Shown here piece by piece: positions 25,409 to 33,171 of a stretch of DNA of 64,000 nucleotides. Below the pieces are notes generated by a model that was not told where the DNA came from, ran no database searches, and was given only the letters and a program-made list of their open reading frames with translations. The stretch lies in NCBI RefSeq assembly GCF_900188105.1, contig NZ_FZNP01000010.1, positions 186,001-250,000 on the forward strand. The letters are read 5' to 3'. Origin of the DNA: Actinomadura mexicana. Its GTDB lineage: Bacteria; Actinomycetota; Actinomycetes; Streptosporangiales; Streptosporangiaceae. Each line of letters starts with the position of its first letter. Position 1 is the stretch's first letter. Both the position numbers and the translations under genes were made by a program.

Positions 25409-26335
25409 TCAGCGTCGCGCGGCGTTCCGTTCCCGCGCCCAGGCGACCGTCTCCGCAAGCCCTTCGGGCAGGCTGACCGCCGGCTCCCAGCCGAGTGCCT
25501 CCCGCGTCCGCCGCGGCTCGATCGCCATCGCCGGAAGGTCGCCCAGCCGGGGCGGCGCGAACTCCGGGGCGTCCGGGGCGCCCGCCGCCTCGGCGACGAG
25601 CGCGTGCAGCTCGCGGTCGGTCGTCTGCAGGCCGGTGCCCACGTTGAGGCGCAGCCCGCCGCCCGCCTCCCCCGCGGCGCGGGCGAACGCGTCGACCACG
25701 TCCCCCACGTAGACGTAGTCGCGCGTCTGGGCGCCGTCGCCGAAGACCCGGGTGGGGCGGCCCGACAGCAGCGCGTCCGTGAAGATCGAGACGACCCCCG
25801 CCTCGCCCTCCGGCGTCTGCCGCGGCCCGTAGACGTTCGCCAGCGTCAGCGTCGTGAAGTCGATCCCGTGCAGCCGCCGGTACATCCCGGCGTACACCTC
25901 GCCGGCGACCTTCGAGGCCGCGTACGGCGACGCGGGGCGCAGCTCGGCGTCCGGCGGGACGGGCAGCGCGTCCGGGACCCCGTACACCGCGCAGCTGGAG
26001 GTGAACACGACCTTGCGCGCGCCCCCCGCCCGCGCGGCCTCCAGGACGTTGGCCGTCCCGGCCACGTTGGTGCGGGCGTCGCCCAGCGGGTCGCCCACGC
26101 TGACCCGCACGCTCACCTGCGCGGCGAGGTGGAAGACCACCTCGGGGCGGCGGACCGCCGCACGCTCGCCGAGCGCCGGGTCGGCGACGTCCATCTCCCA
26201 GAACTCGACTCCGGACCGGACGTTCGCGCCCGACGACATGTCGTCCACGCCGACGACCTCGTGGCCGTCCGCGAGGAGCCTGTCGACGAGATGGGACCCG
26301 ATGAACCCGGCCGCGCCGGTGACGAGTGTCAGCAC
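25409..26335 (-). CDS. NAD-dependent epimerase/dehydratase (UDP-glucose 4-epimerase-like)
   Basis: 308 residues, extended SDR. Nucleotide-binding TGAAGFIGSH (about 6-15), the acidic DD of VVGVDDMSSG, substrate motif SSCAVYG and catalytic YAASK. LANVYGPRQ and RDYVYVGDVVDA are typical of GalE-type nucleotide-sugar epimerases. It probably supplies a UDP-sugar for cell envelope glycans; exact substrate unknown. GTG 26335 is the start in best agreement with the family N-terminus (LTLVTG). It lies 19 nt downstream of rsrA but is a functional mismatch with it, so co-transcription may be fortuitous. Confidence 0.85.
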   Translation of the reverse strand: MLTLVTGAAGFIGSHLVDRLLADGHEVVGVDDMSSGANVRSGVEFWEMDVADPALGERAAVRRPEVVFHLAAQVSVRVSVGDPLGDARTNVAGTANVLEAARAGGARKVVFTSSCAVYGVPDALPVPPDAELRPASPYAASKVAGEVYAGMYRRLHGIDFTTLTLANVYGPRQTPEGEAGVVSIFTDALLSGRPTRVFGDGAQTRDYVYVGDVVDAFARAAGEAGGGLRLNVGTGLQTTDRELHALVAEAAGAPDAPEFAPPRLGDLPAMAIEPRRTREALGWEPAVSLPEGLAETVAWARERNAARR

Positions 26336-26354
26336 ACCGGAAACATACCGGTGG

Positions 26355-26651
26355 TCAGGCGCTCTCCGGCTTCCCGGCGCCTCCGGACGCCTGGATCTCG
26401 CCGCAGATCTCCTCGATGCGGCCGAGCACCTTGGCGCGCAGGTCGGTCGGGGCCTGCTCGCACCCGCACGACTTGCTCACGAGCTTCTTGACGGCCTCTT
26501 CGAGGCCGTACTCGCGCAGGCACGGACCGCACTCGTCGAGGTGCTCGCGCACCTCTCCGCAGCCGCCCTGGTCGAGTTCGCCGTCGAGGTAGGTGTACAC
26601 GCGGGCGAGCACCTCGTCGCAGGGCGTCTCGTGGTGGTTGCCGCAGCTCAT
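26355..26651 (-). CDS. rsrA: Redox-sensing zinc anti-sigma factor RsrA
   Basis: 98 residues. The ZAS motif HLDECGPC gives His37, Cys41 and Cys44, and Cys3, Cys11 and Cys31 stand at the same positions as in S. coelicolor RsrA. This protein binds SigR when reduced and zinc-loaded and releases it on disulfide formation. The start overlaps the sigR stop (ATGA, 26648-26651), keeping the pair in ratio. Its C-terminal helical part (DLRAKVLGRIEEICGEI) retains a further Cys. Confidence 0.95.
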   Translation of the reverse strand: MSCGNHHETPCDEVLARVYTYLDGELDQGGCGEVREHLDECGPCLREYGLEEAVKKLVSKSCGCEQAPTDLRAKVLGRIEEICGEIQASGGAGKPESA

Positions 26652-27433
26652 GTCGACCCCCTGCTCGCGCGGGTGAGCCCGCGCTCGTCGGCGTAGTCCT
26701 CAAGCATGCCGCGCAACTGGCGCCGGCCGCGGTGCAACCGGGACATCACCGTGCCGATGGGCGTGCCCATGATCTCGGCGATCTCCTTGTAGGCGAACCC
26801 CTCGACGTCGGCGAGGTAGACGGCGATGCGGAACTCCTCCGGAAGCTCCTGCAGCGCCCGCTTGACGTCGGAGTCGGGCAGGTGCTCCAGCGCCTCGGCC
26901 TCGGCCGACTTCAGGCCGCTCGACGTGTGCGACTCGGCACGCGCGATCTGCCAGTCCTCGATGTCGTCGGTGGCCGCCTGCTGCGGCTGGCGCTGCCGCT
27001 TGCGGTAGGAGTTGATGAACGTGTTGGTCAGGATGCGGTAGAGCCAGGCCTTGAGGTTCGTCCCCTCCCTGAACTGGTGGAAGGAGGCGAACGCCTTGGC
27101 GAACGTCTCCTGGACGAGGTCCTCGGCGTCGGCCGGGTTGCGCGTCATGCGCAGCGCGGCCGAATACAGCTGGTCCAAGAACGGGAGCACGTCGCGCTGG
27201 AAGCGCTCCTGGCGCTGCTCCACGGTCTCCGCGGTGCCCGGTACCTGACCCACCCCCTCGGCTCTGGCGCCCGTGGCCTGGACCGGCCGGGCGGCGCCGT
27301 ACCCCTCAGACGATATCGACCCCACGAACGATATCGGTCCGCGCGGCCTGCCGACGCGGGCGGGGGCCCGCGCGTCTCCGCGGGACGCCGCCGTGCCGGT
27401 TCTCTGCTCCTGATCGGCGACGGCTGTGGTCAT
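26648..27433 (-). CDS. sigR: ECF RNA polymerase sigma factor SigR (SigH in mycobacteria), long N-terminal form
   Basis: 261 residues from ATG 27433, with GGAGGT 9 nt upstream. Region 2 (FLDQLYSAALRMTRNPADAEDLVQETFAKAFASF) and region 4 (YKEIAEIMGTPIGTV) are nearly those of S. coelicolor SigR.  It drives the thiol-oxidative stress regulon. About 60 residues precede the position where the short S. coelicolor form begins, comparable in length to the unstable SigR' form made there from the inducible promoter. A GTG near 27253 could start the short form, though its SD is poor. A SigR-type promoter lies just upstream, implying autoregulation. Confidence 0.95.
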   Translation of the reverse strand: MTTAVADQEQRTGTAASRGDARAPARVGRPRGPISFVGSISSEGYGAARPVQATGARAEGVGQVPGTAETVEQRQERFQRDVLPFLDQLYSAALRMTRNPADAEDLVQETFAKAFASFHQFREGTNLKAWLYRILTNTFINSYRKRQRQPQQAATDDIEDWQIARAESHTSSGLKSAEAEALEHLPDSDVKRALQELPEEFRIAVYLADVEGFAYKEIAEIMGTPIGTVMSRLHRGRRQLRGMLEDYADERGLTRASRGST

Positions 27434-27474
27434 CCGGCTCGCACCTCCGCTTTCGCTGGGCTGTGAGAGGGTGC

Positions 27475-27501
27475 AACACCGGAACGCCCCCGCCGATTCC
27501 C
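27475..27501 (-). promoter_or_regulatory. SigR-type promoter upstream of sigR
   Basis: On the minus strand GGGAAT (27501-27496) is followed after exactly 18 nt by GTT (27477-27475). This matches the SigR consensus GGAAT-N18-GTT. It sits about 40 nt before the long-form sigR start codon, so SigR probably activates its own operon. Confidence 0.8.
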
Positions 27502-27615
27502 GGGCGGGGGCGGGCGCGCCGCAACCGGGCCGCCGGGTCCCGTCCCTCACTCAGGGTGATGACCGGGCCCGGACGGGGAAAGATGTGACATACACGGCTA
27601 GAACAGGAGCAATTG

Positions 27616-28419
27616 GTGCACTCGGTGCCTTCGGCGCGACCTTCCGAGCCCACCATCGCCAGCCTGCGGGGCACCTCCGGTGACGGGTCAGGGGAATCCC
27701 TGGCGCGCTACTGGACCTTCTACGAGGCGGTGGCGGACGCCCAGCTCACCCGGTGGCTGCCGCGCAGGCCGTCCCGCGTGCTCGACATCTCGGGAGGCCA
27801 CGGACACAGCGCCGCCCGCGCCGCCGCGGCGGGGCACACGGTGCTGGAGGTGCGCGACCCCGAACGCCCGGGACGTCCGGCGCCGGGGCGCCCCGGCGGC
27901 GCGGGGCGTTCCGCCCGCACGGTCCCGCTGGTCGCCGACTCGGGCACCCTGTCCTACCTCGCCGACGCCTGCGTGGACGCCGTGATCGCCGAGAACCGCG
28001 TGCTGTCGCGGCACCTGGCCACCGAGGCCACCGTCACCGAGATCGCCCGCGTGCTGCGCCCCGGCGGCCGGGTCCTGCTGTGCGTCGACTCCCTCACCCT
28101 CGGCATGGCGCTGCTGGCCGAGCGCAACTACTGGGCGCACCTGTCGGACGTCCCGAGCGCCGAGGTCGTCCTCGTGCCCTGGCCGGACGGCACGATCACC
28201 CGCTCGTTCTCCTCCCACCAGCTCCGCGAACTGCTCTCCGACGCCGGCCTGGAGGTCGAGTGGATCCGGCCCCGCACGGTGCTGTCCCCCTCGACGGTCG
28301 AGCACGTCCTCGGCGAGTCCCCGCGGGCGCTGCAGCGCCTCGTCCGCACGGAGATGGGCGCCCGCCAGACCGACGAGTCGCTCGGCATCCACCTGCTGGC
28401 CAGCGCCCGGCGGCGCTGA
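27616..28419 (+). CDS. Class I SAM-dependent methyltransferase
   Basis: 267 residues. Motif I is VLDISGGHGHSAARAAAAGH; later motifs are AVIAENRVLSRHLA and EIARVLRPGGRVLLCVD, typical of Methyltransf_11-type enzymes. ISGGHGHSA has Ser-Gly-Gly where most have GCGTG. GTG 27616 follows ACAGGAG with 6 nt spacing; a TTG 3 nt earlier is possible. Substrate unknown. It is divergent from sigR and convergent with the SRAP gene. Confidence 0.75.
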   Translation: MHSVPSARPSEPTIASLRGTSGDGSGESLARYWTFYEAVADAQLTRWLPRRPSRVLDISGGHGHSAARAAAAGHTVLEVRDPERPGRPAPGRPGGAGRSARTVPLVADSGTLSYLADACVDAVIAENRVLSRHLATEATVTEIARVLRPGGRVLLCVDSLTLGMALLAERNYWAHLSDVPSAEVVLVPWPDGTITRSFSSHQLRELLSDAGLEVEWIRPRTVLSPSTVEHVLGESPRALQRLVRTEMGARQTDESLGIHLLASARRR

Positions 28420-28511
28420 CGCCGCCCGCCGCCCGCCGCCCGCGGCGGAAATGTCGTGACCGGGCTCTCCCCGGACAGAATGGCGACGGCCCATCCGGTG
28501 GAGCCCCCGGC
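28420..28511. terminator. Convergent intergenic gap, possible shared terminator
   Basis: 92 nt between the methyltransferase and SRAP gene ends. GCCGCCCGCCGCCCGCGGCGG (about 28423-28447) can fold back on itself and is a weak terminator candidate. Confidence 0.3.
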
Positions 28512-29306
28512 TCAGAACAGCCCTTCGGAATGGTCGCCGGAACCATCCCCCGAACTCGCCGGCTCTATCAGTTCCGGGCCGTTGTTCCGCACGCTGTTGA
28601 CGGCCTTCGACACCGGGTAGGCGTCCATTGTCCCGGCCATGGCGGGAACGAGAAGACCGCGCACCTGCTCGGTATCGGTGAGCGAGGGGTCGAGCCAGGC
28701 GTCCCACCGGTCCGGTTCGACGACCATCGGCATCCGGTCGTGGATGCGGCCGAGGTCGTCCGGCGCCTCCGTAGTGATGACGGTGCAGGTCCACACCCAC
28801 TCGTCCTCGGGCGACCTCCACAATTCGTAGAGGCCCGCCATCGCCATGACGGCGCCGTCCTTGGGACGGATGAAGTACGGCTGCTTCTGCGGCTTCCTCT
28901 TCGCCTTCTTCTCGCCCTCGGCCGGGTCGGGCCCATCGCCCTGGTCCTGGAGCGTGTACCACTCGAAGTAGCCGTCGGCGGGCAGCAGGCAGCGCCGCCT
29001 GGCGAACGCCCGGCGGTAGGACGGCTTCTCGTGCGCCGTCTCGACCCGCGCGTTGATCATGCGCGAGCCGATGGACAGGTCCTTGGCCCAGGACGGCACG
29101 AGGCCCCACCGCACCGTCCGCAACTGGCGCACCGCGGGCGCATCGCCGGGCTCGTCCTTCGGCCGCCGGTCGAGCACGACCGGGACCTGCTTGGTGGGGG
29201 CGACGTTGTAGTCGGCCTGGATGTCCCCGTCGACCGCGTCAAGCTGCACCTGGAACTCGTCCAGCAGCTCCTGCCGCGCGCGGGTGGTGGCGTAGCGTCC
29301 GCACAT
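28512..29306 (-). CDS. SRAP-domain protein (YedK/HMCES family), abasic-site DNA-protein crosslinker
   Basis: 264 residues starting MCGRYA. The catalytic nucleophile must be Cys2 exposed after Met removal, which fixes ATG 29306 as start; an ATG at 29315 (MGP MCG) would bury it. Other active-site residues are in place: Asn34 in NVAPT, Glu115 in GYFEWY, His189 in RIHDRMP. SRAP proteins form a thiazolidine crosslink with abasic sites in single-stranded DNA. A basic insert near 130-142 (EGEKKAKRKPQKQ) interrupts the EW-YFIR section. The neighbourhood with aroA and rsgA follows the mycobacterial order around Rv3226c. Confidence 0.92.
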   Translation of the reverse strand: MCGRYATTRARQELLDEFQVQLDAVDGDIQADYNVAPTKQVPVVLDRRPKDEPGDAPAVRQLRTVRWGLVPSWAKDLSIGSRMINARVETAHEKPSYRRAFARRRCLLPADGYFEWYTLQDQGDGPDPAEGEKKAKRKPQKQPYFIRPKDGAVMAMAGLYELWRSPEDEWVWTCTVITTEAPDDLGRIHDRMPMVVEPDRWDAWLDPSLTDTEQVRGLLVPAMAGTMDAYPVSKAVNSVRNNGPELIEPASSGDGSGDHSEGLF

Positions 29307-29358
29307 GGGTCCCATCCTGCCGTGCTTGAGGCGCCGCGCGCTGGGCATGTAGCGGGTC

Positions 29359-30402
29359 ATGCGACCCTTCACGACCCTGGCCCGCCCGTTCGTGGCGGCG
29401 CCGTACATCATGACCGGCCTGGAGGCCCTCCGCGATCCCCGCGAACGCGCCGAGCGGGTGGGCCCGGCCGTCAAACCGGTCGCCGACCGGATCGACTGGC
29501 TGCCGAAGGACCCCGAGACCCTCGTCCGCATGCAGGGCGCGCTCAGCCTCGGCACCGGCGCGCTGCTGCTGACCGGGAGGTTCCGGCGGCTCACGACGCT
29601 GGTGCTCGCCGCCCAGCTCGTCCCCGCGCTGGCGACCGAGCACCGCTACTGGACCGAGGACGACCCCGAGCGCCGCGCCAACGAGCGCTCCCACCTGCTG
29701 AAGAACGCCGGCATGTTCGGCGCGCTGCTGATGGTGGCGGCCGAGCCCCGCCGCGCGCCGCGCACGGCCGAGCTGCGCCGCGCGGTGCGGGAGACGCAGA
29801 TCAGGAGCGGCGCGGAGGCCAAGGCGATGCGCCGCGAGGCCGCCGCGACGCTGCGGGAGGCGCGCCGGGAGGCGTCCCGCCAGGTGCGCGTCGCCCGCGC
29901 AGAGGGCGGGCGCAAGGCCGCCAAGCAGGCCGCCAAGGCGAGCCGGCGCGCCAAGACCGCCAAGTCCGGCGGCATGTTCCGGCTGGGCAAGGCGGGCGGC
30001 AGGACCGGCGGTGCCCTCACGACCGCCGGGGCCGCGGGCGGCGCGCTCAAGGCAGGAAAGGCGGGCGGCAAGGCCGGCGGCAAGGCGGCCCGCAAGGCCG
30101 GCGGCGCGCTCAAGAGCGCCGGCGCGGGCGGCGCCCTCATGGCCGGGAAGGCCGCCGAAAAGGCCGGCAGGGCCCGAGGCAAGGCGGGTGGCAGGGCCGG
30201 CGGCACGCTCAAGGGCGCCATAGCGGCGGGGAGCGCGTTCAGGTTCGGCCGCGCCGCCAAGCCGAGCAGGGCCGCGCGGGCGGGCCAGGCCGTCAAGGCC
30301 GGGACCGCGACTCAGGCGGCGAAGGCCGCCAAGGCGGGCCGGACGGTCAAGGCGGGGACCGCCGCGCAGGCCGGCAAGGCCCTGCACGCGGTCAAACGCT
30401 GA
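29359..30402 (+). CDS. DoxX-family membrane protein with long histone H1-like Lys/Ala/Gly tail
   Basis: 347 residues. The first 130 residues are DoxX-like: FVAAPYIMTGLEALRDP, MQGALSLGTGALLLTGRF, LTTLVLAAQLVPALATEHRYW and LKNAGMFGALLMVAA give four hydrophobic helices. From about residue 140 the chain turns into a helical basic segment and then a Lys/Ala/Gly/Arg-rich tail of about 190 residues, with units such as AGKAGGKAGG and KAARKAGG. That composition is like histone H1 or HupB/Lsr2-type basic tails that bind DNA. The combination suggests a membrane protein that could tether DNA or another polyanion. No good SD precedes ATG 29359. Confidence 0.8.
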   Translation: MRPFTTLARPFVAAPYIMTGLEALRDPRERAERVGPAVKPVADRIDWLPKDPETLVRMQGALSLGTGALLLTGRFRRLTTLVLAAQLVPALATEHRYWTEDDPERRANERSHLLKNAGMFGALLMVAAEPRRAPRTAELRRAVRETQIRSGAEAKAMRREAAATLREARREASRQVRVARAEGGRKAAKQAAKASRRAKTAKSGGMFRLGKAGGRTGGALTTAGAAGGALKAGKAGGKAGGKAARKAGGALKSAGAGGALMAGKAAEKAGRARGKAGGRAGGTLKGAIAAGSAFRFGRAAKPSRAARAGQAVKAGTATQAAKAAKAGRTVKAGTAAQAGKALHAVKR

Positions 30403-30439
30403 CTTCCCGAAGAGAACCTTAAAAGAGTCTCAAGAACCT

Positions 30440-30465
30440 TGAACCGGGGGCCGGGGCGGTCCCGT
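30440..30465 (+). promoter_or_regulatory. Putative ECF-type promoter before the sigma/anti-sigma pair
   Basis: TGAACC (30440-30445) and CGT (30463-30465) are separated by 17 nt, resembling the TGAACC-N16/17-CGT promoters of mycobacterial SigL/SigK-type sigma factors. AGAACCTT also occurs twice just upstream (about 30412 and 30433). It would make the sigma factor autoregulated; the match is by eye. Confidence 0.5.
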
Positions 30466-30510
30466 ACTGCCAGATGACCGCCCTTCCATCATGACGGAGA
30501 CGCCCCGGCC

Positions 30511-31104
30511 ATGGCAGTTCCCGGATCGACCGGCCGCCCCGGCGGCGGCCTGCGGAGCCTGCTCCGCCGCCCCGGCGCGGCGCGGGCCGCGCAGGACGCG
30601 GCCGACGAGGAGATGGCGGCCGAGCTGTACCGCGAGTACCATCGGCCCCTCCTCGCGTTCGTCCTGCGGCTGACGGGCGGCGACCGCCCGTGGGCCGAGG
30701 ACGTGGTGCAGGAGACCATGATCCGGGCATGGCGCAGCGCGGACCGGCTCGACGACCGGACCTCCTCGCTGATGCCGTGGCTGGCCACGGTCTCCCGGCG
30801 TATCGTGATCGACAACCGGCGGCAGCGCGAGGTCCGGCCGCCGGAGGTCGGCGACGGCCCCCTGGAGAACCTCCCGATGGCGGACGAGATGGACGCGCTG
30901 CTGCGCAAGGTCGTGGTGACCGAGGCGCTGGAGTCGCTCTCCCCCGCGCACCGGCAGGCGCTGACGGAGACGGTGCTGCGCGACCGGACGGTGAACCAGG
31001 CGGCCGAGCACCTCGGCATCCCGGTGGGCACGGTCAAGTCCCGCGTGTACTACGCGTTGCGCGCCTTGCGGGTCGCCTTGGAGGAGAGGGGGGTGACGTC
31101 ATGA
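30511..31104 (+). CDS. ECF RNA polymerase sigma factor (SigL/SigK-like)
   Basis: 197 residues. Region 2 (LYREYHRPLLAFVLRLTGGD, AEDVVQETMIRAWR) and region 4 (QALTETVLRDRTVNQAAEHLGIPVGTVKSRVYYAL, split here for reading) are those of a group-4 sigma factor. The closest familiar examples are mycobacterial SigL/SigK, on the basis of region 4 and the anti-sigma partner. The stop overlaps the anti-sigma start by ATGA. The start at ATG 30511 has GGAG 11 nt upstream, so spacing is loose. Confidence 0.88.
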   Translation: MAVPGSTGRPGGGLRSLLRRPGAARAAQDAADEEMAAELYREYHRPLLAFVLRLTGGDRPWAEDVVQETMIRAWRSADRLDDRTSSLMPWLATVSRRIVIDNRRQREVRPPEVGDGPLENLPMADEMDALLRKVVVTEALESLSPAHRQALTETVLRDRTVNQAAEHLGIPVGTVKSRVYYALRALRVALEERGVTS

Positions 31105-31823
31105 GTTCCCAGGTCGAGCACACCGATGTCGGCGCGTACGCGCTGGGCCTTCTCGAGGAGGGCGACCGGCTGGCGTTCGAGGCGCATCTGCGGGGATGCG
31201 GGTCGTGCCAGACCGAGCTGGGGGAGCTGTCCGGGGCGGCCGGCGCCCTGTCCGGGCTGTCGCGCGCGGCCGGGCCGGTGCCGGACGGAGCCGGCCGGGA
31301 GGGCGGCGGCGTGCCGTCCGCGCCCCCGGCGCCGGTGATCGACATGATGCGGCGCAGGCGGCGGGCCGATCAGCGGTTCCGGCGCGGCGCGTACCTCGCC
31401 GGCACGGCCGCCGCGGCCGCGGCGCTGGCCGCGGGCATCGGCATCGGCGCGGCCGTGAACGACGAGGCCCCGGCTCCGAAGCCGCCCGTGGCGCAGCCCC
31501 TCACCGGCGAGAGGTTCCACGCGGCGAACGCGGGCACGGGCGCGTCCGGCACCGTCGCGCTGGTCGACAAGGGCTGGGGCACGCAGGTCGGGCTGGAGCT
31601 GCGCGGCATCCGGGGGCCGCTGAAGTGCCACCTGGAGGCGGTGTCGCGGACCGGCGAGCGCAGCGTCGTCGCGGGGTGGAGCGTGCCCGACAAGGGCTAC
31701 GGCGTCCCAGGCCAGCCCAAGCCCCTCGTCATGCAGGGCGGAACGGGGCTCGGCCGCCAGCAGATCGGCCACTTCGAGGTCCGCCTGGACGACGGCGGCA
31801 CGCTTTTGAAGATCCCGCTCTGA
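31101..31823 (+). CDS. Zinc-motif transmembrane anti-sigma factor (RslA/RskA-like)
   Basis: 240 residues. An N-terminal ZAS motif HLRGCGSC lies near residues 30-37, then a Gly/Ala/Pro-rich linker and one transmembrane helix (about 96-117, YLAGTAAAAAALAAGIGIGAAV). The extracytoplasmic domain, about 120 residues, resembles RskA-type ends (LVDKGWGTQVGLELRGIRGP). It should hold the preceding sigma factor at the membrane and release it upon an envelope or redox signal. ATG 31101 overlaps the sigma gene stop. Confidence 0.85.
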   Translation: MSSQVEHTDVGAYALGLLEEGDRLAFEAHLRGCGSCQTELGELSGAAGALSGLSRAAGPVPDGAGREGGGVPSAPPAPVIDMMRRRRRADQRFRRGAYLAGTAAAAAALAAGIGIGAAVNDEAPAPKPPVAQPLTGERFHAANAGTGASGTVALVDKGWGTQVGLELRGIRGPLKCHLEAVSRTGERSVVAGWSVPDKGYGVPGQPKPLVMQGGTGLGRQQIGHFEVRLDDGGTLLKIPL

Positions 31824-31870
31824 CACCGGAGGGCGCCTCATTCGTCCCGCGCCCGCCGCCGGCGGCCCGA

Positions 31871-31876
31871 TAACCT
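31871..31876 (+). promoter_or_regulatory. Putative -10 box of a leaderless aroA transcript
   Basis: TAACCT ends 6 nt before the aroA ATG at 31883, leaving no room for a Shine-Dalgarno. No clear -35 element is seen. Confidence 0.5.
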
Positions 31877-31882
31877 TGGGGC

Positions 31883-33154
31883 ATGTCCTCTCCGCGCTGG
31901 TCCGCCCCGGTCGCCCATGCCCCGGTGGACGCCACCGTGCCGCTGCCCGGCTCGAAGTCGATGACCAACCGGGCGCTCATCCTGGCCGCGCTCGCGGAGG
32001 CGCCCACCTGCATCACCCGGCCCCTCCACAGCCGCGACACCGAGCTGATGGCCGACGCCCTCCGCGCGCTCGGATCGGGCATCGGGGAGGACGCCGCCGA
32101 CTGGCAGGTGCTGCCGCAGCGCCTGGCGGGCCCGGCGCGGGTCGACGTGGGGCTGGCCGGGACGGTGATGCGGTTCCTGCCGCCGGTCGCCGCCCTGGCG
32201 TCCGGTGAGGTGTCCGTCGACGGCGACCCGCGCGCCCGCGAGCGGCCGATGGGCCCCATCATCGCGGCGCTGCGGGCCCTCGGCGCCGAGATCGACGACG
32301 GAGGCCGCGACGCGCTCCCCTTCACCGTCCGGGGCTCGGGCTCGGTGGCCGGGGGCGGGGTGACGATCGACGCGTCGGCGTCGTCCCAGCTGGTGTCGGG
32401 GCTGCTGCTGTCCGCGCCGCGGTTCGACAAGGGCGTGGAGGTCCGGCACGAGGGGCCGCCGGTGCCGTCGGCGCCGCACCTGGCGATGACCGTCCAGATG
32501 CTGCGCGCGGCGGGCGCCGAGGTCGAGACGCGGCACGACGTCTGGCGCGTGGCGCCCGGCCCGCTGCGCGGCGGCGAGGTGGTGATCGAGCCGGACCTGT
32601 CGAACGCGGCGCAGTTCCTCGGCGCGGCGCTGGTCACCGGGGGCCGCGTCACCGTCCCGGACTGGCCGGCCGAGACGGCCCAGCCCGGCGACGCGCTGCG
32701 CGGGCTGCTCGCCGCGATGGGCGCCGAGGTGACCCGCGGGCCGGACGGCCTGACCGTGCGCGGCGGGGACGGGTTCGGCGGACTGGACGCCGACCTGCAC
32801 GAGGTCGGGGAGCTGACGCCGGTGCTCGCGGCCCTCGCGGCGCTGGCCGGCTCGCCGTCCCGGCTGACGGGCATCGCGCACCTGCGCGGCCACGAGACCG
32901 ACCGGCTCGCCGCGCTGGTCGCCGAGATCAACGGCCTGGGCGGCGACGCCCGGGAACTGCCCGACGGGCTGGAGATCCGCCCGCGCCCGCTGCGCGGCGG
33001 CGTCTTCCGCACCTACGACGACCACCGGATGGTGATGGCGGCGGCGCTGCTCGGATTGGCCGTTCCCGGCATCGAAGTGGAGAATCCGGGCACCGTCGGC
33101 AAGACTCTTCCGAACTTCACCCGGCAGTGGGCGTCGATGCTGGCGCCCGCCTGA
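31883..33154 (+). CDS. aroA: 3-phosphoshikimate 1-carboxyvinyltransferase (EPSP synthase)
   Basis: 423 residues. PEP and shikimate-3-phosphate site motifs: LPGSKSMTNRA (Lys25), GLAGTVMRF near 90-98, ASASSQLVSGLLL, HLRGHETDRL and TYDDHRMVMAAALL. The first G-x-AGT motif has Leu where E. coli has Asn, which is the actinobacterial form. The enzyme transfers enolpyruvate from PEP to shikimate-3-phosphate in aromatic amino acid synthesis. The rsgA frame can start inside its 3' end, so the two genes are probably linked. Confidence 0.96.
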   Translation: MSSPRWSAPVAHAPVDATVPLPGSKSMTNRALILAALAEAPTCITRPLHSRDTELMADALRALGSGIGEDAADWQVLPQRLAGPARVDVGLAGTVMRFLPPVAALASGEVSVDGDPRARERPMGPIIAALRALGAEIDDGGRDALPFTVRGSGSVAGGGVTIDASASSQLVSGLLLSAPRFDKGVEVRHEGPPVPSAPHLAMTVQMLRAAGAEVETRHDVWRVAPGPLRGGEVVIEPDLSNAAQFLGAALVTGGRVTVPDWPAETAQPGDALRGLLAAMGAEVTRGPDGLTVRGGDGFGGLDADLHEVGELTPVLAALAALAGSPSRLTGIAHLRGHETDRLAALVAEINGLGGDARELPDGLEIRPRPLRGGVFRTYDDHRMVMAAALLGLAVPGIEVENPGTVGKTLPNFTRQWASMLAPA

Positions 33155-33171
33155 CAGCAGGGACCGGACCA

